This document shows positions 16,201 through 23,905 of a stretch of DNA of 34,334 nucleotides, piece after piece. The stretch covers positions 1-34,334 of the forward strand of contig NZ_JAJAWH010000034.1 in the NCBI RefSeq assembly GCF_020531965.1, read 5' to 3'. The translations under genes and the position numbers were made by a program. The stretch's first letter is position 1; every line of letters starts with the position of its first letter. This stretch comes from Pseudorhizobium xiangyangii. GTDB taxonomy: Bacteria > Pseudomonadota > Alphaproteobacteria > Rhizobiales > Rhizobiaceae. The notes beneath the pieces were generated by a model. It was not told where the DNA came from and did not search any database. It saw only the letters and a list, made by a program, of their open reading frames with translations.

Positions 16201-19091
16201 AGACGTATTTCGCTTTGGAAGAGACGGGCCTCGGTTATCCGTCGCTGTATGCCACGGGAGGCGACGATCACGACCGAATGGACGCCTATCTGAGGGTCTT
16301 CGCCGATTCCTATCGCGTTCGAGGCAATCGTTGGGTCGAGAGGAACGACCAACGCAAGGAGTGGCCGACCGCGCATGCTATCCCGAGCCGACGCGTCAGA
16401 GGCTTCGCCGAGGCCGCGGCTCCCGGCGGCCGGACGGGCGAGCTTGATCGCGTACTCGCAGCTCTCCACGACCGCGGGCACCAGAACGGTTTCATCGAGC
16501 CCGAGCGGCTCTATGTGTGTCTAGTGGACGACGACCACGGGTACTTTGCCTGCGAGAACTGCACGCGCGTCCACCTCCACCGAGGAGCCGCGATCTGCAC
16601 GCGATGCACGGGTCCGTTGCCCAGCGAACCGACCGGGCGGGTTCGGGAGCTTCGGGAGCGGCATTTTCTCGTTCGCGGCATGACGGGCGCCGACGGCGGC
16701 GGCGCTGGCGGCTTCCGGCTCCGCTGTGAGGAGCTGACCGGCCAGACAGGATCGCCGGCCGACCGCCTGCGCCGTTTCAGGGGAATTTTCGTCGACGGTG
16801 TTTCCGGCGGGGGCGACGAATTGTTCCGAAAGGCGAAGGAGATAGATATGCTGTCGGTGACGACGACCATGGAGGTCGGCATCGACATCGGTTCTCTCCA
16901 GGCCGTGTATCAGGCAAACATGCCGCCGCAGCGCTTCAACTACCAGCAGCGCGTCGGACGGGCAGGGCGGCGTGGACAGGCGTTCTCGATGGTGGCGACG
17001 CTCTGCCGCAGTCGCAGTCACGATTTGCACTATTTCCAACACCCGCAAGCGATCACCGGCGACGCTCCTCCGCCGCCTTTCTTGACTTCGGACCATTTGG
17101 CGATCCCACTCCGTCTGCTGCGGAAGTTCTGGTTGATCGCCGCGTTCGAGCTCCTCAGGGACGAAAGCGGGAAAAATTACCCGGGGGACGACACGCCGTC
17201 GGACGTCCATGGCGAATTCGTTCCCTGTGACACCTATTTCGCCGAAGGCTCCGAATGGCCAGACCGTCTGGGCGAAGCTCTGGATCGCTCCCGTTCCATG
17301 AGGGATCGAGTAGCTCGAGCATTGGGTGCCGGAAGGCCGGGACGCGCCGAGGAACTGCTTTCCCGTCTGCATACGGACAGCCTGTTGTCCGAAATAGAGT
17401 CGTTGCGTGAGAGTGGTGCCTCGGCGGTAGGTAACCTTGCGGGATTTCTCGCGGAAGCGGGGTTGCTGCCCATGTACGGAATGCCGACGAGGGTCCGCGA
17501 CCTGATCCTCGGTCCCGCGGATGCCGAAACGGGCTCTTCGGATTGGGATACGGTCGATCGTGATCTTGACATCGCGATCTACGAGTTCGCCCCAGGCCAG
17601 AGCTTGATCAGGGACAAGCGCAAGCACACGGCGATCGGGTTTACGGCGCCGATCGCGGTCCGGAAGAACGAACGGGAACAGACGGCGACCTTCCTGAAAG
17701 GATCGCCGAGTCCGCAGTGGTTCGCCGATCGCGTGGCGATCGCCGTCTGCCAGACGTGCGGCGCAACGAACACGAGGGCGGCTGAAGCAACGGAGGAGGG
17801 GAATTGCGCCGACTGCGGCGCGATGATTTCGGCATCCGATTACGTCACCTACTGCATGCCGTCCGGCTTTCGTACGTCCTTCCGTCCGTCGCCTCTCGAC
17901 GAAGACGAGATCCTCGCCCGCCCGACGCGACGAGAGACGTCGTTGGAGATCGAGGATCTGGCGACGGTCGAATGGCCCGAGGCCAACCTGCTGTACGCGA
18001 CGGGAGATAGGGCGTCGGTCATCCGAAAGAACGACGGCCCCATCGACATCGACGGTGAAGCCCACGGCTTCGTCATCCAAGAAGCCGTTCAGAAGAACGT
18101 CATGATGCGGCGGTCGCCGCCGCTTTGGGCCAAGAACCTCCGGCACCAATACGTGGTTCCGGACACGCTCGCGGATACGCTCAACTGGTCCGCGGCGCAC
18201 GACGCGTCGGGAATCGCCTCCAGTCCCGAAGCCGTCAGGTTGATGTCGCGGAAGCGCACGGACTCCTTCTACCTGGGCATGCGATCGATCCGAAAGGGCC
18301 TTGCCTTCGACCGCCTCGGAGGACGGAGCGTCCACAAGACCAGCATGCGGGCCGCCGCCGTATCGGCGACGCAGCTGCTGATGCAGCGCGCGGCGCTCGA
18401 GATGGATATCGGTCCGGAGGAATTCGAAACGCTCGAGCCACGCTTGCGGGACGGCTTGCCGCTACTGCAGATCGCCGACAGCCTCGTCAACGGAGCCGGA
18501 TTTTCGCGAAGACTAGCCGATGTCGTCGACGGTCCGCCGCTGGCGTACCGGCTCATCCGGTCGATGGTCGAGGATGCGGACCGTCTCGTCCAGCCATATT
18601 TCGAGAGCGATCATCCGCAGACCTGCACGCGTTCCTGCTATCGCTGCATGCAGCGGTACAACAATCGTGGCTATCACGGGTTACTCGACTGGCGCCTCGG
18701 GCTGGGTTTTCTGCGAGGCATGATTGATGTCGGTTGGGCCGCCGGTCTCGACGGGGACTGGAGCGCGCGCGAAATTGCGGACTGGCGCACGATAGCAGAG
18801 CGTAGTGCCACGGAGTTACAGCGTCTCAACCCGGTCGCACGTTCGGTATCCAGCGTAGGGCATATGGGACTGCCGGTGCTGAGGGAAAACCGGAGCGGAT
18901 CGTCCGTCGCCTACTTAATGGTCCATCCCTTTTGGCGGCTCGACGAAGCTTCGCTCGGCGAAGGTCGGCTCGCGGACGTATTGAGGGAGCTCCAGGGGAC
19001 GGCGATTTACTTCATCGATTCTTTCGATGCCGCGAGAAGGCCGGTCAAGGCCGTCGAGTTCGCGAAGATCAGACCGCTCGGGATGGCGTGA
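13203..19091 (+). CDS. druE: Giant DEAH-type helicase with zinc ribbons and DUF1998-like C-terminus, DruE-like
   Basis: At 1962 aa, this is much longer than ordinary SF2 helicases and near the size I recall for DruE, the hallmark Druantia protein. The helicase motifs are YTHQ (Q117), Walker A GTGSGKTE (Lys141), YPMNALV (motif Ia), VTNVSML (Ib), the Walker B-like LDELH (Asp366) and ASSASL (III). Lobe 2 carries TTMEVGIDIG and QRVGRAGRRG (1249-1258). About 880 residues separate the DELH and QRVGRAGR motifs. Zinc-binding Cys pairs occur at 647/650, 768/771, 1117/1120 with 1132/1135, and 1516/1519 with 1535/1538. The C-terminal C1808-C1812-C1815 cluster with QRYNNRGYHGLLDW is typical of DUF1998/MrfA-type proteins. 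A strong AGGAGG lies 8 nt before the ATG. Druantia blocks phage by an unresolved mechanism. Confidence 0.8.
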   Translation: MLDPIGAFERMRDLYISYLDTAFRVRRTELADRRRALLRQPGNLATAPFLEPVPRYRSAEWGLDELVDLAGERNPIGGMSREGRIAFAELALSGLFPGVAADGEIRRAGSRKPYTHQMEMLERGVMSGTPGIVTSGTGSGKTEAFMLPILATIAEEATQWPAPSPGYLASSWWRDTAKNFCYHRDGEHAARPKAVRALILYPMNALVEDQLSRLRKTLTSPEATAVMDERFRGNRIFFGRYTSATPVAGNLVHPRRGDVRIERERAEARVARVRAAMTRYEDDQSLARHHDAAHPHDDPTRYLFPSVDGSELVARWDMHETPPDVLVTNVSMLGTMLSREIEARIFDETRRWLETEEGAYFFLVLDELHLVRGSAGTEVSGLIRALVQRLGLDRPEHRHKLRILASSASLPLDGEEGSKSLKYLHDFFGPFGTSKGAGDAGATDPSSWGSAIVMGTQEIPASEMPFPLRTRPFVDLIRLLSPAGQLVGRLDTWRPGLTDAVTACGSALVSTPASDPLLAVRQAIEAAASVLTSACRSESEGRLRATAIDTIAERVFGTSSGETHLALRGLVVLRGLGDRVNDLLGIHIDDRTTSFREHVFIRSIEGLFATPVVVGESVGFAGVTIERGTTYGSDGAVSERVFELVYCESCGEEFVGGRRGEAERSNGIQVELLPSSPELETLPEIGASGNYEDLSYQDFAVFWPSRRGPQHGDQDDERWMEATLDTRNGMVLGGWDERPHAVRGRIFCLPPNAGGALRTPGTAGPKCCPACGIDYSGRSRRFRQSPIRSFRTGFAKSSQLVATELFSILHASGDSAKAVVFSDSRQDASRAALDIERRHHQDGRRQLLVQSVKDFAEAAPRLIEEATALMNEAWQRNDLAAVATLSARVTALRQEVGEPGRVALRSIIETAVMPGQVVEGRAKPLLASMVGLGMHPTDDVGIARIGEGPGRQGLDWDRLFSLNAGSVDWRVGSDALAFQEARNEIVADMKPLVDDVLFSKTYFALEETGLGYPSLYATGGDDHDRMDAYLRVFADSYRVRGNRWVERNDQRKEWPTAHAIPSRRVRGFAEAAAPGGRTGELDRVLAALHDRGHQNGFIEPERLYVCLVDDDHGYFACENCTRVHLHRGAAICTRCTGPLPSEPTGRVRELRERHFLVRGMTGADGGGAGGFRLRCEELTGQTGSPADRLRRFRGIFVDGVSGGGDELFRKAKEIDMLSVTTTMEVGIDIGSLQAVYQANMPPQRFNYQQRVGRAGRRGQAFSMVATLCRSRSHDLHYFQHPQAITGDAPPPPFLTSDHLAIPLRLLRKFWLIAAFELLRDESGKNYPGDDTPSDVHGEFVPCDTYFAEGSEWPDRLGEALDRSRSMRDRVARALGAGRPGRAEELLSRLHTDSLLSEIESLRESGASAVGNLAGFLAEAGLLPMYGMPTRVRDLILGPADAETGSSDWDTVDRDLDIAIYEFAPGQSLIRDKRKHTAIGFTAPIAVRKNEREQTATFLKGSPSPQWFADRVAIAVCQTCGATNTRAAEATEEGNCADCGAMISASDYVTYCMPSGFRTSFRPSPLDEDEILARPTRRETSLEIEDLATVEWPEANLLYATGDRASVIRKNDGPIDIDGEAHGFVIQEAVQKNVMMRRSPPLWAKNLRHQYVVPDTLADTLNWSAAHDASGIASSPEAVRLMSRKRTDSFYLGMRSIRKGLAFDRLGGRSVHKTSMRAAAVSATQLLMQRAALEMDIGPEEFETLEPRLRDGLPLLQIADSLVNGAGFSRRLADVVDGPPLAYRLIRSMVEDADRLVQPYFESDHPQTCTRSCYRCMQRYNNRGYHGLLDWRLGLGFLRGMIDVGWAAGLDGDWSAREIADWRTIAERSATELQRLNPVARSVSSVGHMGLPVLRENRSGSSVAYLMVHPFWRLDEASLGEGRLADVLRELQGTAIYFIDSFDAARRPVKAVEFAKIRPLGMA

Positions 19092-19103
19092 GCAAGCGCC
19101 CGA

Positions 19104-20195
19104 CTATTTACGTCCCCCGCCTAACAGGATCGAGCGGAGCCTTTCGACGATCTGGAGCGCAGGAACGGTCAGATCTACGGTGACGAACCGAATCCTATGA
19201 CCTTGGATGGTTGCGTTCTGGTCGAGTTCTACGCCGACCGTGGGATGAAGTAACATCCCGGCGGACGTGAGAGACAGTGGGTCGTCCGATCGTTCCTGGC
19301 TTCTCAGATAGGCATAGAGTTGATAGATATGGGCACTTTTCAGGACCTCTTCCCGATATTGCGAGCGAGCAAAGACAGACGTGAATTTGGTGTCGACGAT
19401 CAAGCGTTCCGATGCTCGTTCCAGCTCAATGTCGACTTCCATCGCCGGAAAAATCGAGTGGATCCTATCGCTGGCATCATCGAATTGCCAATCCAATCGC
19501 TTCGCTTGCCTGACCCGCCAACCCAGCGGCGAAAGTTCGGAGCGACAGAAATTGCCCACCGCCTTCTCGAAAAGACGCCTGACGAGGATCGCTTTCTTCT
19601 CCACGTCGGTCACGACCGTCCCTCCTTCGTTCTCGGTCGGAAGAACCAGATCGAAGACGATGCGCGAGAGGCTGATCATCAGCAGGTCGTCATGATCATG
19701 CCGTCCGATGCGGTCGGCGGCGATTTCATGTCGTGAAGGCGTGGGGCCCGCGACACCGAGCCGCAGCAGGTCGCCTTCGAGGCGCCGGCAACGGCCGGCA
19801 AGTTCTCGATCGTCCAGGCTTTTTGCCAGCCGGCCGAGAGCGGCTCGCGCGAGACGATTGCGGGGAATGTCGAATGTGAATTCGTCCAGGCGGCATGCAA
19901 CGGCACCACGCTCCAGGAGGCCGCGGGCATGGGTTTGAAGCAAATCGATTCTGCCTCGTACGCGCGGAAGCACCGCTTCGATCCGCCGATAACCACGACT
20001 GAGGTTGCGCCGAAGTCGCAATTCGATCGCGAAGCACAGCAGGCGCGCGACGAGGTCTTCGAAATCCGGAGAGGATTCCACTTGGACCGAATGCCGACCG
20101 AAGAACTGCGCGAGGTTGGATGCGTAAAGGAACAGAAGCCAGATGTTGCGGACAGGAATAGACCCTATCGTGCGTATGGTCGCAGGCGTTCCCAT
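19104..20195 (-). CDS. mcrC: McrC-like nuclease subunit of a type IV restriction system
   Basis: This 363-aa protein resembles McrC, the endonuclease partner that joins a McrB ring and stimulates its nucleotide hydrolysis. The N-terminal IPVRNIWLLFLYASN (about 12-27) is the McrC-type opening. The C-terminal nuclease core reads MEVDIELERASERLIVDTKF, with Asp255, Asp268 and Lys270 fitting PD-(D/E)xK. It starts 5 nt after the McrB-like stop, with an AGGT ribosome site inside the upstream gene, so the two are co-translated. It is convergent with the giant helicase gene with only 12 bp between them and no visible terminator, so transcripts may run into each other. Confidence 0.88.
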   Translation of the reverse strand: MGTPATIRTIGSIPVRNIWLLFLYASNLAQFFGRHSVQVESSPDFEDLVARLLCFAIELRLRRNLSRGYRRIEAVLPRVRGRIDLLQTHARGLLERGAVACRLDEFTFDIPRNRLARAALGRLAKSLDDRELAGRCRRLEGDLLRLGVAGPTPSRHEIAADRIGRHDHDDLLMISLSRIVFDLVLPTENEGGTVVTDVEKKAILVRRLFEKAVGNFCRSELSPLGWRVRQAKRLDWQFDDASDRIHSIFPAMEVDIELERASERLIVDTKFTSVFARSQYREEVLKSAHIYQLYAYLRSQERSDDPLSLTSAGMLLHPTVGVELDQNATIQGHRIRFVTVDLTVPALQIVERLRSILLGGGRK

Positions 20196-20200
20196 CTTTG

Positions 20201-22381
20201 TTACCTGGCCAAGAGGTTACGGGCAGCCGCGGATGCTTTTTCCGGTGCATCGAACCAATATTCCTCAAGCAGTGGAACTATTTCCGTTCTCACCACGTCC
20301 CGAAACCATTCCACGGGATCGCTTACGGGCATATCGGCTGCGGGCGTCAAGTAGCTGTGGCCGATTCGGAACTGAGAGCCGAGAGCACGGTCGCCTTCGA
20401 TCTCCTCGTTGAGGGCGGCGATCCTTGCTCGCATCAGATCGACGGCTTCGATCGGGAGACCACACCGTTCGACGCACCATCGCCTCCAGTGCTCGTTGAA
20501 TTGGGGTTCGAGGTCCACGAAAGCGAAGCGTCGCCTGAGTGCGAGGTCGACGAGGGCTAGCGATCGGTCGGCGATATTCATCGTACCGATGACGTGGATG
20601 TTCTTGGGGACGTAGACCTTTTCGTGCTTCTCCGTGTGATAGGCGAGTTCCATGGCATCGTCACGATTCCGCTTCGAAACTTCGAGAAGGGTCAAGACTT
20701 CGCCGAAGATCTGGGCCGGGTTGCCGCGATTGATCTCTTCGATCACTAGGACGAACGGACGATCGGGTTGCGCGTTCGCCGCCTCGACGATCTGGAGGAA
20801 GACTCCATTCAGAAGCGCAAGAGTGCCGTTGCCTGTCGGCCGCCATCCGCATACGAAATCCTCGTAAGAATAGGATGGATGGAATTGAATTATCCGTAGA
20901 CGCTGCCTGGTCAGCTTCGGGTCACTGGATCCGATGAGCGCATAAGCGAGCCGTTTGGCGAGCCAGGTCTTTCCCGTTCCAGGTGGTCCCTGGATTACCA
21001 CATTCTTCTTCGATCTAACGCGTTCGAGCAGCCGATAGATGAGGACGTCCGGGATGAAGCATCCGTCACGGACGATGTTCTCGATCGTATAGGACGGATT
21101 GGCGACCTCGCGTTCGGTCTCTGGCAAATCCTCGTACAGCCCGTCTGCCGGCCCGGGGACGTCGGGTTCGCCGTACTTTTTTGCAAAATAGGGAACTTCA
21201 GTGGTCCAATAGCGATAGTCCTGTGGCTCGCCCGCGAAGGTGAAGAGTATCAGGCGGCGCGCGAGGTCGTCGTCGCGATCTGCTTCGAGCACGGTGGTCC
21301 GATACGTATAGAAGAACCAATCTCGCGGCGGGCTGAGTTTATGCCAACTGACCTCAATGGTTCGTCCGTTCCCGGGATTCGCGGTGATGGTGCCGATCGC
21401 TTTGAGCCGCATGCAAGAGACGGCGTTTCCCTTGTTGTCGAAGGGAAGACCGAGCTTTCTCGTGAACGTCGACTTGATGGCGATAAGGTCGCCCTTGCGC
21501 ATTTTTCTGACGTCGTCGAGGTAACGGTCCTCGTAGCCGTTTTCCCAAATACCGTCACGAACGAACCGATCGCACTGATCGCCGCCGTCATCCCACGATG
21601 CGCCGACGAACCAGAAATGGCGTGCCGGGTCGTCGAACGGGTCGGACGTGGCATCCTCCGGAATGGCGTCCTCTTCTTCCCGTGCAATCTGGAACCGGCG
21701 CTTGATTTCTCGGAAGAGAACGAGCGCCTGTTCGTGCGTCAGAACCGTTTCTCTACCCTCTTCGGTGAGCGACCAGACGCCACGCTTCGACGAACCTATG
21801 AGCCCGGCCTTGAGGAGATAAAAGCGAGCCCAGTTGATCTTGTCTTGAACCTGAGGATTCCCGCCTTTGGTCTTGGCGTTCCAATCATTCGCGGCGATGT
21901 CCAGGTTTGCTCTGATCCATGCCGTGACCTGCTCCGGTGTGGCGGATCCGCCGAGGTTTCGCAGTGCGTCCAGGACTGGCCCGAAGTACTCGACGAAACG
22001 AGGCCCCGTCATATTTTCCAAATCCGGTTCTGCGGGAGCCGTCGTCGCCCAACGAAACACCTTCTCCCGCTCTTTGGTGAGAAAATCGGACGGGTCACCG
22101 ACGTCGGCTCCGGTGGCTGTGGCGACCGCAACAAACTCCTTGAGGGCACTTCCTGATAAGTCGCCGGATTGTAGATCCTTTTCTTCCACAACGATGGATG
22201 ACAAAAGCGGCCAACCAAGTCCATGGCCGATCTTTGCTAGCTTACCCAGATGTTTCCTGAGTTGGCCGCGGCTTGTTTTCCGATTCACCTCGTTCGCGAG
22301 TGCCAGGTTGTCGAAGGAAAGTAGGCGCTGCTCTGTTGCGGCAGTAAGTAAGGCTTTGTAAGTCTTCCCGAATTCAAGCAT
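20201..22381 (-). CDS. mcrB: McrB-like AAA+ motor with N-terminal EVE-like reader
   Basis: This 726-aa protein is counted from the ATG at 22381; an upstream ATG at 22414 lacks a ribosome site. The C-terminal AAA+ domain has Walker A GPPGTGKT (465-472), a Walker B-like VLVIEEINRGN, and the McrB-type signature MNIADRSL followed by ALRRRF. McrB proteins form rings that translocate DNA and direct McrC to cut modified DNA. The N-terminal part is unlike E. coli McrB. It has a helical/winged region (about 1-240) similar to Mrr-type N-termini, then an EVE/PUA-like region (about 250-390, HFWFVGASWDDGG through RKLGLPF) of the kind that reads modified bases. It is first in a two-gene operon with mcrC. 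The reader suggests a target that may differ from that of classical McrBC. Confidence 0.88.
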   Translation of the reverse strand: MLEFGKTYKALLTAATEQRLLSFDNLALANEVNRKTSRGQLRKHLGKLAKIGHGLGWPLLSSIVVEEKDLQSGDLSGSALKEFVAVATATGADVGDPSDFLTKEREKVFRWATTAPAEPDLENMTGPRFVEYFGPVLDALRNLGGSATPEQVTAWIRANLDIAANDWNAKTKGGNPQVQDKINWARFYLLKAGLIGSSKRGVWSLTEEGRETVLTHEQALVLFREIKRRFQIAREEEDAIPEDATSDPFDDPARHFWFVGASWDDGGDQCDRFVRDGIWENGYEDRYLDDVRKMRKGDLIAIKSTFTRKLGLPFDNKGNAVSCMRLKAIGTITANPGNGRTIEVSWHKLSPPRDWFFYTYRTTVLEADRDDDLARRLILFTFAGEPQDYRYWTTEVPYFAKKYGEPDVPGPADGLYEDLPETEREVANPSYTIENIVRDGCFIPDVLIYRLLERVRSKKNVVIQGPPGTGKTWLAKRLAYALIGSSDPKLTRQRLRIIQFHPSYSYEDFVCGWRPTGNGTLALLNGVFLQIVEAANAQPDRPFVLVIEEINRGNPAQIFGEVLTLLEVSKRNRDDAMELAYHTEKHEKVYVPKNIHVIGTMNIADRSLALVDLALRRRFAFVDLEPQFNEHWRRWCVERCGLPIEAVDLMRARIAALNEEIEGDRALGSQFRIGHSYLTPAADMPVSDPVEWFRDVVRTEIVPLLEEYWFDAPEKASAAARNLLAR

Positions 22382-22942
22382 ATTTCTCGCTCTCTCGTAT
22401 CGGCGATTCGGCATGTGCGATCATCAATCCGAATGCTGCCGTTAGCAACTAATGGATGTGGCGGTTCGACTTGGGGCTCTAACGACCGCAACATCATGCG
22501 ACATCAAATATCTTGTAGCAGGCGCTTCGCGTTTCTCTACGTGTCGTCTGTCGAGATCTAATCAAAGAACCGGTTGTTTGATTGGTACGAAACCGACCCG
22601 GCGCTTCCACCAGAATTTGTTAGAGTCAGTCCACTCGGCTGCCTTGATCGGGAAGAATGCTCCGTAAGCACAGGGGATCGCTGCCGCATCTGATTAACTC
22701 TTCGGACTGCCTGGGCAACGTGTCCTGGCAATCCCTGCAGTATGCGATAACTGGTGACACACCCAAGCTACAACGGTGCCTATGGGTTCCGTTCGGGAGC
22801 CACAAATCACTGCCGCCATGACTCGATTCGCATCATTGTCGCTCGCCCCCTTTACTATCGGCAGGTGATGCGACGAATTATGCGCAATTGCTGGATCGAA
22901 CCGCTATATGTGGGAAAACGCCTTGAAGAGGGAAAAAGCATA
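22382..22942. other. Long intergenic region with palindrome
   Basis: About 560 bp separate the divergent McrB-like and membrane-protein genes. Short frames here lack recognisable motifs. The upstream extension of the membrane-protein frame (from 22754) has no membrane-protein character, so I treat it as non-coding. The region probably holds promoters for both sides. The clearest element is the palindrome at 22560-22583. Confidence 0.55.
22560..22583. promoter_or_regulatory. 24-bp near-perfect palindrome, candidate operator
   Basis: AATCAAA-G-AACCGGTT-G-TTTGATT is symmetric at all but one pair of positions (the two G bases). It lies about 180 bp upstream of the McrB-like start and 360 bp upstream of the membrane-protein gene. 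The form fits a binding site for a dimeric repressor. No dedicated regulator gene lies next to it. Confidence 0.5.
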
Positions 22943-23623
22943 ATGGACGCCTCTGCTGGAGTAGGATTGGCAAGACAATCGCTTGAAGCGCTGAAGGCTG
23001 TGCCAGGTTGGCTGCTGAGCGCGGCGACGCTTGCATTGTCGGCCGTTTACTTCTGGCCGCCATTTTGGAATATGATCCCGACCGATATCCGCGGTTACGT
23101 TCCTCTTGCCACGACGATCATTGCCATTTTCACTTTTTCTAAACTTGGAAATGACATTCGGATTTCGCGCGCGCAGCGGAGAGCATGCGTCGCCCATCGC
23201 AACCGCGAGCGCCTTTTCAATCTTTACCGGCCTTTAGCCGCTCTGTTCATGACGCGACATATGACCATGGTGGAGGCGAGAGCATATCCCAACTTGCGTA
23301 GCCGTATCATTCATGCGTGGGACGAACTCGGCTTCTACCGGAAGCGCAGTGTCGGGATCCGTCACGCGATGAAGGCGCTCTTCGATCGCGGCATCTCCAC
23401 CGGAGCCGAGATGGACTACTATTGCGACTATCCCATGAAGCAGATCGTCGAAATCGTTGAAGCAAACGGCTCGCATGTGAGTGCAGGCCTCATGTTGCTT
23501 GTGGCGCGAGCGGATCGTTCTCGTCACGAGGACCCGGGCCAGACCGGCATCACGGATGAAGAAATCGCTCTTTTCAATCATATCTCCAAACGCCATGAAT
23601 ATCTGTCGCAGCGTTACGATTGA
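22943..23623 (+). CDS. Unknown protein with two N-terminal membrane helices
   Basis: This 226-aa protein has two likely transmembrane segments (about 22-42, VPGWLLSAATLALSAVYFW; and about 50-68, GYVPLATTIIAIFTFSKLG). A basic stretch follows (RISRAQRRACVAHRNRERL), then a soluble helical domain to the C-terminus. The basic stretch after helix 2 suggests that the large domain faces the cytoplasm. The ATG at 22943 is chosen because GAGGG lies upstream and the membrane domain begins soon after; the frame is open further upstream without clear coding character. I do not recognise the family. Next to restriction genes, a membrane effector is conceivable, but nothing in the sequence proves it. Confidence 0.65.
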   Translation: MDASAGVGLARQSLEALKAVPGWLLSAATLALSAVYFWPPFWNMIPTDIRGYVPLATTIIAIFTFSKLGNDIRISRAQRRACVAHRNRERLFNLYRPLAALFMTRHMTMVEARAYPNLRSRIIHAWDELGFYRKRSVGIRHAMKALFDRGISTGAEMDYYCDYPMKQIVEIVEANGSHVSAGLMLLVARADRSRHEDPGQTGITDEEIALFNHISKRHEYLSQRYD

Positions 23624-23905
23624 GACGATGTTCGGCAGATAGTGTGGGATGCGGCAATTGATGGTCTCGGCCGCTGACCTTGTCGAGCCTGCAAAGGCAA
23701 CCATCGTTGTTGCGAAAGCGAGATTCACTAAGTCATTCGGACGACTACGATTTCTACCCGCAACGACGGGTTGGCGGTTCGTACCCGTTCAAGGCGTTCG
23801 CTCCCACAGATTATTGACTGCACGTCATAATGTGTTTCTGCGCCCTGCCTCCTGCATCTTCAGGCGGCAAGATTTGCCCACCTGAAGATAGCGTCGATAA
23901 TGCCC
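23624..23905. other. Intergenic region, no gene seen
   Basis: About 280 bp lie between the membrane-protein gene and the convergent large recombinase. One small hairpin (ACGGGT 23766-23771 with ACCCGT 23783-23788) is visible, without a T-run. I see no gene here. Confidence 0.5.

Noticed and set aside
16521-18335. 604-codon open frame antisense to the giant helicase
   Set aside because: It lies opposite clear helicase motif VI and zinc-ribbon sequence. Its product is Arg/Gly/Pro-rich without motifs, as expected for a shadow frame in high-GC DNA.
5407-19091. DISARM class 2 as the identity of the methylase-helicase series
   Set aside because: It has a cytosine methylase and a DUF1998 helicase, but one 1962-aa protein rather than separate drmA and drmB, and no phospholipase-D-type drmC. 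Druantia type II fits the order better.
22754-22942. Longer N-terminus for the membrane protein
   Set aside because: The extra 63 residues are irregular and Arg/Tyr-rich. The ATG at 22943 has a ribosome site and precedes the membrane domain by a normal distance.
23760-23812. tRNA-like 3' end (GGTTCG...CTCCCACAG)
   Set aside because: It cannot be folded into a cloverleaf; the only good stem has an 11-nt loop and lacks the acceptor and anticodon arms.
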